This document shows positions 56,601-64,000 of a DNA stretch of 64,000 nt, piece by piece. The position numbers and the translations under genes are program-made. The notes beneath the pieces were generated by a model, which worked only from the letters and a program-made list of their open reading frames with translations, was not told the origin of the DNA and did not search any database. The stretch covers positions 1,922,001-1,986,000 of the forward strand of contig WHVD01000001.1 of the NCBI GenBank assembly GCA_015178975.1. The letters run 5' to 3'. The DNA is from Hysterangium stoloniferum. Its lineage: Eukaryota > Basidiomycota > Agaricomycetes > Hysterangiales > Hysterangiaceae. Each line of letters starts with the position of its first letter. The stretch's first letter is position 1.

Positions 56601-57220
56601 TACATCCAGAACGAAATCTCGCCTCTGCTCGCGCTCAAGAGTTCACCATGGACCTCCACGAGCTCCACGAGGAACTCTGGACTGCAATAAAGTCCGCCCA
56701 AGAGCAATATCAGCTTTCAGCGGACAGACACCGGATCCCGCCACCCAATTTCAAGATAGGTGACCGTGTCTATGTCAAAGCTCAATTCTTTAGGACAACC
56801 TGTCCATCAAAAAAGCTTGCTGAAAAATATTTAGGTCCGTTCGAAATTATCGCACAAGTAGGTTCAGTCTCTTGGACTCTACGGCTTCCGGATAGCATGC
56901 GCGCGGTACACCCGGTATTTCATGTTTCTATGCTAGAACCTTGTACTGCTAACACTATCCCGGATCGCGTACAATCTCCGCCTCCTCCTGTCGTCATTGA
57001 CGGAGAACCCGAGTTTGAAATCTCTCAGATTTTAGATTCAAAAATTGACAAGCGTCGACGCACTTGTAAACTGCTTTACTTGGTCAAGTGGGCGGGTTAC
57101 GAGGGCACCGATGAAGAGACCTCATGGATTTTGGCCATGGAACTCGGTAATGCCACAGAAATCGTTACTGACTTTCATACAGCTTACCCACTCAAGCCTG
57201 GACCACTATCGTCTCTCTGA
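53620..57220 (+). pseudogene. Ty3/gypsy Pol polyprotein, near-complete, one stop
   Basis: A single frame of 1200 codons. Protease: SALIDSGSTHCFLD near the start and VVLGHNWL. Reverse transcriptase: FADVFSKRKADRLP, LFVRKKDGSL, a TGA (54488-54490) where the family has Arg, LCVDFRGLN, VYLDDILIYS. RNase H: ETDASDYALGAIL, DVHDKELLAIF, TDHKHLEYF. Integrase zinc domain: HPLSGHFGYNKT and CKSCTTCPRSK; core: SMDFIEHLP, SNRGSEFVSHF, HHPEGDGQTERVN. The second catalytic Asp is Asn (SNRG for SDRG). C-terminal chromodomain: LYLVKWAGYEGTDEETSW. Residues 110-150 of this piece form a Pro/Ala/Thr-rich linker. Two CpG-type mutations are the only visible defects. Confidence 0.9.
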
Positions 57221-57421
57221 CCGCACCCCGCGGACCCCGTGTTACGTTTGGACTCATTCACATTTTTTCCCTGTCGCCCTATGTCTCTCTTTGCTTTTAC
57301 AGGTTCTGACATGTCTTGTCAAGTCCTCAAAGCGGATATCCCGCGGACTTTGACTTTGACTTTTATTTTATGTTTTTCACTCTTTACTTTTATATTCAAA
57401 ATTATTAAACCTTTATTATTA

Positions 57422-58412
57422 TTACTCTTCATCTACATTGATGGGGCTGTTCTTCTTTCCCACCTCTTTTTCCACCTCAGCTTTTCCCGCCTCATTCATC
57501 TCCTCGGGTAGCTCCGCTATCCCCACAGGCACCTCATCCTCATCTGATCTGGGCTCCTCGGAACTCCCGGCCTCCGGCTTCTCATATATGAAGCCGGCGT
57601 ACTCCACTAGGAACTTATAATGGTCTGCACGGAGTGCGCGGATATCGTTCGCCATGATCACACTTACTTTGTTGCTCTTCTGGAGCAACTCGTTTTGTGC
57701 GTCAATTCCGTCGGCGATCCATCCCAAGGCCTCTTCCAGACCGGAAAGCCCGTCCGACCCGCCACTTTCTCGTGAACCGGATCCCGCGGCCTGCTCATGA
57801 ACGAGCGAGCACCTCGCCTTGAGGTGCGTGCACTGGTAACACCCCGGGCCCCGGCCGGACTTCTGATTACACTCAGTGTTCCGGTCATTACAACCGGAAC
57901 ACCGCAGGTCGTTCCACGTCGGAAGGCGGACTGGCACCGCTTTCCTTGCTTTCTGTTGATATGGTTAGCTCCACGGTATTCCCACGGACACGAGACTTAC
58001 CTTGTTGGGGCTTTCTGCCTCCCCCTCGGACTCTGATTCAACTTCCGCAGCCTTGCGCTAAAAACGTCAAGTCAAAAAAAACGACAAGTTGAAGAATTGG
58101 GACTTACCTTGCCCGCTACTACCGCGGCCACCCGGGCTTTCTCTGCAGCCACTCTGGCTTTCTCCGCGGCCACTCGCGCAGCCTCCTCCGCTTCTGCCTC
58201 GCAGCCTCTTCCTCCACGGCCACGGCCGCCTGGTATTCCCTATTCAGGGCCTCCTCGACCTCCCGGGCTTCCCGCTCCACTTCCTCACGCTGTCTACGCT
58301 GCTCGTCCCGCTGCGCCAAAATGTGGGCAGCGGTCAGTGGTGCCCGGTATGGAGTGCCCGTGGAGGGCCTGGCGGTTGGCATGGGCTTGCGTGGCGTGGG
58401 CTTTGGTCCCAT
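57422..58412 (-). CDS. Antisense Zn2Cys6-like accessory gene of the gypsy element (3 exons)
   Basis: Read downward. Exon 1 58412-58108 (MGPKPTPRKPMPTARPSTGT, then a long Glu/Arg/Ala coiled-coil). Intron 58107-58058 (GTAAGT...TTTTTAG, 50 bp). Exon 2 58057-58001 (RKAAEVESESEGEAESPNK). Intron 58000-57953 (GTAAGT...CAACAG, 48 bp). Exon 3 57952-57422, containing CSGCNDRNTECNQK and GCYQCTHLKARC, i.e. C-x2-C-x6-C-x9-C-x2-C-x6-C, the spacing of a fungal Zn(II)2Cys6 cluster, then a helical region (LEEALGWIADGIDAQNELL) and an acidic tail. Exons 1-3 join in frame except for a probable 1 nt loss late in exon 1. The gene lies between pol and the 3' LTR on the opposite strand. It may be a regulator or DNA-binding Gag-like factor; function unproven. 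Confidence 0.65.
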
Positions 58413-58613
58413 AGTAACGATGATGGGGGTAAGGGTGAAGAAGAAATTTCTATTTTTTCAATTTTTATATAGGCTCGTCGCGTTTGAACCTTACCTTCCA
58501 GATCACATGACACATACGTGTAACCGACATGACTTTTGACACATGCGCGTAGCCGACAAGAACCTTATCTAGGTCTAGAGCCTCTTTGGGACTTCGGCAT
58601 AAAGGGAGGATAC

Positions 58614-59424
58614 TGTTACGACCCAGACAAATCCTGCCGGACTCCGGGCACTAACCCGTACGCCCCCACGCGCCACAAGCACCAATCGTCTTTTTATAGG
58701 ATTTCCTGCCCGGACTCCGTTACGTCAAGACTCGTTACGTTCGACCTCAGTATGACACATATCAGTAACCGGATTTCCCCCGGACTCCATCTCTGTCTAT
58801 GTCCGTCTTCGTCCCACGCATCAGTCACCGGATCCCGCTCAGAATCCCATCACTGCTCTATCCGAGCCCCATTCCCATTTTAGTCAAATGACCTGTCATG
58901 ATTAGGACTCCGCTCCCGCTCCGTTTCCCATTATGGGTTATGCTTTGTCACGATTTGGACTCCGCTCCGTTCCGTTCCGTTCCTAACACCAAAATTGGTG
59001 TTTACATTCCCCGTTTGTGTTTTGTTAGTTTCGTTTTCATTATTACCAGATTAGTATGTTCATTCACTCCATGGTCTATTTAAACTGGCAGATGTTGTAC
59101 ATACAATCCAGTCAGAAAATTAGCTTAGATTCCCCCCAGTAATCTAATATATTTTCCCTACTCTAATCACACCGCTCGCACTAGTCGGAGCCCACGGGCT
59201 CCGGCGTATCTATCTCTCTCGACTATCTCGACTCACGACCTCACGACCTCACGACCTACGACCTACGACCCACGAACCCCTCCCGGACTCCCCGGGATTC
59301 CCGTCCGCCTGTTCGAAATTGGACAACACGATCTAGCGAGGGTGCAGCCTATAAGCTGAAGCCAAGTCCTACTGGATATCCCACGGGTTTCTCATGAGAC
59401 CCGCCCTGTGTGTGTATCCTAACA
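58614..59424 (+). repeat. 3' LTR (811 bp) of the gypsy element
   Basis: Starts TGTTACGACCC right after the purine tract and ends ATCCTAACA. It contains a TATTTAAA box at about 59083 and short tandem CACGACCT units near 59230-59270. No second copy of this LTR is in the window. Confidence 0.8.
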
Positions 59425-59699
59425 TATACGGGCATATGTGAAATATAGAGTAAAACAGATCATCATAATGAAAGGGGACGTATCAAAGCATAACCAGATG
59501 GTACGAGTATATTTTGACAGGGGCATAAATGGGGTTTGATCGCCGTGAAGGTATACGTCAGTGTCGGTATTCCGAAGGTTGCCGAAATGATGACTTGATC
59601 AATAACTTGGAACATCGATAGACTGTAGTATTCTCAGGGACCGTCAGATTGCGACACAGTTACGACATGGTTGTAACACAGGGAAGAACTCTCATTCAA

Positions 59700-60276
59700 A
59701 GAGTGTTGCAAAATCATTCCAGGAGCCCACCATTCTACCTCTACTCCATGAATTCATGAGTCAATTTGAAAACAGCACTGCTCAGCCTGTCCTCATGAGA
59801 GATTTGACCCAATGAATCTTCTGTTCATTGGTCTTAAATTGGCAATATTCATGCTAATGTAGAGGAGGCATGAGTTGTAGAATGTGTGACCCATAGCACA
59901 ATCATTATTGTATTTATGTGGGAGGGGCATCTTTGGACTGACCAAAGTTGAAGACGTCAAGGGGATTGATGTTGGTACGGCTGTCATAGGAGCAGGGGTA
60001 GGGGTAGGCTGCATAGACATCTGTTGGAGAATCTTCTGCAGGAGATTGGTGTTTGTCTTTTGTGAGTCTTTAAGTTCCCGGATGTCCTGGGTGTGTTGAG
60101 CCAACACTTGATTTGGGTCCATTGAAGCTGAGGCTATAGGGGAATGAGGGGAATTATGTATCAAGTCAAAGTGGGCTGAGTTCAAAGCAGTGTCATGACT
60201 GTGAAGGTTGGAGTCACTTTTGTCAATCACAAATCAAAATATGATGACAGTAATTCCAGTCACTTAGAGAGAGATC
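59700..60276 (-). pseudogene. Gag remnant of another gypsy element
   Basis: Minus strand 60230-59793 reads MDPNQVLAQHTQDIRELKDS, then a Pro/Thr-rich linker and PHKYNNDCAMGHTFYNSCLL and YISMNIANLRPMNRRFIGS. The pattern Y-x-G/N-D...F-x-N-S-C-x-L-Y-I is that of the capsid start in basidiomycete Ty3/gypsy Gag. The frame ends near 59793, with related sequence to about 59750. It is preceded, as expected for a 5' LTR-leader-Gag order on this strand, by an LTR end at 60284. Confidence 0.5.
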
Positions 60277-60283
60277 TTTATGT

Positions 60284-60365
60284 TGTAAGGGCAACTCTCT
60301 AGCTCACACTAACCCACACTATGGCTAAGTAGGGACACTAGTAGAGGGAATCCAAAGATTAATAT
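60284..60365 (-). repeat. Truncated LTR next to the Gag remnant
   Basis: TGTAAGGGCAACTCTCTAGC and ACTAGTAGAGGGAATCC are shared with the solo LTR at 60973-61378. Only about 80 bp remain. On the minus strand it would be the 3' part of a 5' LTR. Confidence 0.6.
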
Positions 60366-60392
60366 ATGATGTAGGTATGGATGCAGTACAGT

Positions 60393-61525
60393 TCTGGCTC
60401 AACAAATACTATGTCTGGCCACACAGGTTCATTTATCCAACTGCATCATAAGAAGCATGCAACTGTACATCCAGGACAGTTCCCCTTGATGGGTGGTGGC
60501 CATAAATATATGTAACATGGAGAAGTATGTAGGTTCACACAGGAATATGGTATGTGGTTCCACATCTCTGAAGTGACTAAATTACTCTGTCAGGCTCTGA
60601 CATCAATGAAGGGGGAAGTGAAACAAACAGGTTCTGAGGTATTTCCACAACTACTGTTGTCACAAAGGTTCAATATAATTTTCAAAAGACTTCTGTACTT
60701 ACTGATCATCAACTTGTGTGGAGGGATACCCTTGATCCCATTTTCCTCTATGTAAAGTAGTGGGTATGCTCTCCATGCTTTCTGCACTTCAGACAACAGG
60801 TTGAAGTCTCTGACATTGACAATGGGCCCAGCAGAACTCTTCAGTGTTGGCTTTGCCAATATTATAGGTATATCTATGTGGCAGAAAACTGAGCAATAGT
60901 CGGGTCAGTGTGTTAGCTCAAAAAATACCTTCTCATTGGTTTTCCACCTTGTATTGTTGCACTCTCAACTTTTGTAAGGGCAACTCTCTAGCTCACACAA
61001 CTCACACAATCAGCTGAGTGGGAAACTAGTAGAGGGAATCCAAAGATAAATCTATTGTGTGCCAACACTGTACCATACAACTCACCTATTAGAGTGAATC
61101 CAAAGATAAAAGATCTAGGGAGCCCTCTACTAGTTAGAGACTTAAATAGAAGATAAAACATATCACCTGATCTTGGGAGACTGACCAGGCATGGCCTGAG
61201 TCATCTGCAGCCTAAGATGCCCAATGTGATCCCGAATTATAATCAGCTTCGCTGATGTGATCCCAAAATAGAATTGGCAAAGTTGAACAAAGTTTGATGA
61301 GTTGCAGATGAGACCTGACAATTGAACAATGATCAGAGATGAGTTGGAAATGAAGGAAAATGAAGATGTCCCCTTACAACCTTGTCTAAATATCTAAAGC
61401 CATGGTTGTCGAGGTGAACACGAACCTTGACTAAGGGTTCTATCCCAAGGGTTTCAGAGAACCACTTATGTAGATTCCCACACACTACAATATGACCTGT
61501 AACTTTATCCTGATAGCCCTATCCT
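60393..61525 (-). pseudogene. Module B copy B5, interrupted by a solo LTR
   Basis: Same order as B4: VWPDTVF-region relic at 60400-60440, FEPTSP region 60480-60560, then 60859-60590 (EVQKAWRAYPLLYIEENGIK, ISKYRSLL), and 61381-61525 (SETLGIEPLV region). More degenerate than other copies and richer in CpG losses. At about 61525 it joins family F sequence instead of the rest of B. Confidence 0.5.
60973..61378. mobile_element. Solo LTR (406 bp) in module B5
   Basis: Starts TGTAAGGG and ends CCCTTACA. Uninterrupted B copies (47270) read CACTCTCACCCTCGTC here. Flanks ACTTT / ACCTT differ by one C/T. Same family as the fragment at 60284-60365 next to the Gag remnant, so the parent is a Ty3/gypsy element. 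Confidence 0.7.
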
Positions 61526-61529
61526 TGTT

Positions 61530-64000
61530 CCTTGTACTAGTGTCTAGATTTATATACATACAAGTGGATTCAGCCTTCAACTCTGAAATAGCCTTCCCAG
61601 TGTACAGATAATCTAAAGCAGGACATTCTTCCCTTCTAACTTGTTGTGGTGTCTTCACCAGCTTGTTAAGTAATGGAAGATGAGGTTTCAGAAGAGCATC
61701 AAATATTGGAGATGAGGGATAAATGTTACATACATATGACCAATTCCCAGATACTTCAATCTTCTGTACTTATCCAACTTTCTGCCCCAAGTCTTCAATC
61801 CAACTTTCCAACTCAACATCTGACCTGACTTCTGACTATGGAACATTTATAGTTCCCATACTTCTGGACCCCATCCTTGTTCCACATTTGGTAACTTGTC
61901 AGTTGACAAGTATTCACTCACTTGCTTGTTGTATTCCCATTTCAGAATACTCACCTAAATCCATCTTATTATGATCCTAGGTTGTAGTACAATGTCACGA
62001 ATTGAATATTCTTCAACAAAGTCAAATAATATTCTACTAATCAAATTTGGAAGCCTTGTTTGACGAAGTATATATTCGCCCTGTCGATGAAGTAAGAGGC
62101 TGTTACCAGTCGCGAGTACTCACGGAAGTATTTGTCGAAGTAGTTACGACAAAGTAGATTACTAATATTACTAGTATACAGATATTTCGACTGACTTCCC
62201 TCGCTCCTTTCGTAGCCCTTTTATGCTTTTCATTGTATCGTTATGACTATGTTATGAACTAATAATGAAATCATACATGATGTCGAAATGAGACATGTTG
62301 AAATGAGACATGTCGAAAGAGATTTGATGTTGTCGAATAATGTTCGGGTTTGTCGAGTCGAGTTCGATGTGTCGAAGAGTTTGTCGAAAGTTACCTTTGA
62401 ATGTTTGTGACAATATGTGACATATGACGGTTGTGACATACAATAATGAAAGAACTTATATTAGTTTCCATGAATTTGTACTTTACCTTAGATCTGATAT
62501 TGACTTACTTCCTTATTCCTTCTTTTTTTCTGTATGCTCAATATTTCGGAACTCTTTGGAACTCTGAATATCCATAATCTCCTGGCATAAATCCCATCTC
62601 TGAAATTAAGGACATTCTGAGCATTCGCATAGAGGTGCAGCACATAAGCTGGAGCCAATGTCCTGAACCTATCCCAAGGTTTCTGAGTTCCTGGACATTT
62701 CCCAACAGTTTCCAGAATAAGTTCCTGACACAGCACTTAACAATAATAAAGGTAATCCAAGATCTTGTCATCCTCCTGTGATAATCAGCATACCAAATCC
62801 CATTTTCCCAACTATAAAGCCAAACTTCAGTTATTTTAATAATTGAAAATACCTTCAAATAGCTTACTCTAATTTTCTGTCTGTACTTCTGGTCCCTCAA
62901 CAAGGAGTCAATAATATCTTGTTCTGGAATCCATGACACTGTTGGAGATAGATTATGATAGTGATTGTGTTGCCACCATTTTACATGCCATCTTTTGGGA
63001 TCAGAATCATGATCAAGTTGAATTAGCCACACAGGATAGTAATACTTCCCATGGTGTGCAAGGGCACCCAAACCAGGTCTAAATGTGATTAACATGCATT
63101 AAGACAATTGAAGGTGAATTTGGATTTGGAGACTTACAAGAGGTACTTGTGCAAAAGTTGAGTAGCATTGTTCTTTAGCTGTTGAGCTGTTGAGCTATTT
63201 AAAACACATCTGTAAGAGGTTATCTAAATATCAAACAAGTTCACATACCATTCTGATTGAGGTCATCATGTCTTTGGCAGGCTGGTGAGTTGATAATGGG
63301 CCTCTTGTTAGGCTTTACAAGAGTGGAGTTGGATTATTTGGGCTTCAAGAAATGGGAGTGTTGGATTATCACAAGAATGGCTATGAAACTCTTGAATAGC
63401 CCTCTCAAACCAAACCATAAAAACATCAGGCTCATTAATTGCTTTGATAAATCTCTTTTGAAGGTGTTCAGATAATTGATCACATTTGGTAGAAATCAAT
63501 ATATTTTCTTGACCAGTGAATACCTCACCAACAGTAATTAAATGCTCTTCAAAGAGTAACAACTGACTATCCAGTTGTAAAAAGTTTTCACATAATGCTT
63601 GCCAATGATGATCAACTGAAAGCCTCCAGAAAGCCATTTGCCTGAGCTTGACTGAAATCAGCAACACATGGAAACAGTATTAGAAAGTGTATTTGACAAT
63701 GATTGGAAGTGGTGCCATTAGCTGTTGAGAAGAGAACTGGAGCCCAACAATAAAGATGTCAAGAATATACAGATAATACTATAAGCACCCAATCACTCAT
63801 TCTCCAATAGCCATGTGCAGCATCAGAGACAAATCCAATCTAGCATTACTTGTAGCTCTATCCAAGAAGTTTGAAGTACAAGGATTGTAGTTGGGTCAAC
63901 CTCACTATAATGTAAAAAATCAGGATGACAAGATCCAAACTCAGCTAGCTGTTCCAATGCTGATTCTGCAGTCCCTCCAATAATATTATTTCCTTTGTGT
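61530..64000 (-). CDS. Family F: 3' part of a multi-exon gene of unknown function
   Basis: Runs off the right edge. Exons seen, in order: from 64000, GGTAESALEQLAEFGSCHPD; 63651-about 63385, MAFWRLSVDHHWQALCENFL, FTGQENILISTKCDQLSEHL; 63078-62868, RPGLGALAHHGKYYYPVWLI, KRWHVKWWQHNHYHN; a micro-exon LGKWDL (about 62810); 62724-about 62525, ELILETVGKCPGTQKPWDRF, YVLHLYANAQNVLNFRDGIY; after the solo LTR, EYNKQVSEYLSTDKLPNVEQ (about 61940-61850) and SPIFDALLKPHLPLLNKLVK, YLYTGKAISELKAESTCM (61715-61550). Splice sites are mostly GT-AG with short introns. The YYYP...W-H-V-K-W-W segment loosely recalls Tudor/PWWP-type barrels (speculative). Interrupted by an LTR, so possibly a pseudogene. Confidence 0.45.
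61993..62438. mobile_element. Solo LTR (446 bp) with 5 bp target duplication TACAA
   Basis: Begins TGTCACGAATTG and ends GGTTGTGACA, flanked by TACAA (61988-61992 and 62439-62443). The inverted paralogue at about 2190-2205 gives the empty site (CATTATTGTACTAC). The termini are inverted (TGTCACRA / TKGTGACA), and TGTCGAAATGAGACATG-like units repeat inside at 62280-62320. Confidence 0.8.

Larger units (their letters stand above)
53620..59424 (+). mobile_element. 5'-truncated chromoviral Ty3/gypsy element with antisense gene and 3' LTR
   Basis: Contains protease through chromodomain (to 57220), an antisense spliced gene (57422-58412), a purine-rich tract (AAAGGGAGGATAC) and a complete 3' LTR (58614-59424). 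The 5' LTR and Gag are missing; the left edge joins module A flank at about 53619 in the protease. No target duplication is possible because the 5' end is lost. Few mutations, so relatively young. Confidence 0.9.

Noticed and set aside
58089-58472. Plus-strand Pro/Leu-rich frames of 127 and 105 aa
   Set aside because: Antisense to exon 1 of the spliced minus-strand gene, which has splice sites and the Cys cluster; the plus frames are low-complexity mirrors.
53620-59424. Active autonomous gypsy element
   Set aside because: No 5' LTR or Gag, a stop in RT and Asn at a catalytic integrase position.

Overview
The window looks like repeat-rich, gene-poor DNA from a basidiomycete fungus, probably an Agaricomycete. 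Evidence: very short introns (41-65 bp) with GTRNGT donors and YAG acceptors; chromodomain-type Ty3/gypsy elements; a Tad-like LINE with a C-terminal RNase H; an N-terminal helical domain resembling those of basidiomycete NLR/MLKL-like proteins; and small TATA-driven signal-peptide genes. No rRNA, tRNA, CRISPR or bacterial operon was recognised.

Layout. 0-5 kb: a small secreted-protein gene, then fragments that recur inverted elsewhere in the window. 5.2-8.4 kb: a plus-strand copy of a multi-exon gene (module A, MLKL-NTD-like N-terminus, then module B), split by a 1.1 kb inverted-repeat element. 8.4-14.4 kb: a decayed minus-strand Ty3/gypsy element with its protease duplicated in tandem. 14.4-15.6 kb: a Tc1/mariner transposon with an open transposase. 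15.9-18.9 kb: A fragments and a small zinc-finger gene. 19-24.2 kb: modules C (Ubp14/USP5-like deubiquitinase pseudogene), B and A on the minus strand. 24.2-28.5 kb: mixed degenerate fragments and a TTTGGG hexamer tract. 28.5-34.6 kb: B and C modules on the plus strand. 34.6-40.6 kb: a LINE with a perfect 16 bp target duplication, inserted into a C module. 41.9-49.9 kb: modules C, C, B, A on the minus strand. 50-53.6 kb: further fragments and solo LTRs. 53.6-59.4 kb: a 5'-truncated chromoviral Ty3/gypsy element with a nearly open pol, a 3' LTR and a spliced antisense gene encoding a Zn2Cys6-like cluster. 59.7-64 kb: a gag remnant, more solo LTRs, a B copy and the 3' part of an unrecognised multi-exon gene.

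Two themes tie the window together. First, one block, A (helical NLR/MLKL-like N-terminus), B (unknown C-terminal half) and C (one or two Ubp14-like deubiquitinase remnants), recurs in the same internal order in both orientations. Comparing copies exposes empty and filled insertion sites, so four solo LTRs and two unclassified elements can be delimited. Second, decay is dominated by CpG loss: the clear in-frame stops in the three retroelements are TGA where the family has Arg (CGA), and the second integrase aspartate is Asn in both gypsy elements. This fits methylated-CpG deamination in silenced repeats. Most protein-coding content is therefore relict. The best candidates for intact genes are the secreted protein at 1.1 kb, the Tc1 transposase, the exon at 41.95 kb and the unrecognised gene at the right edge.
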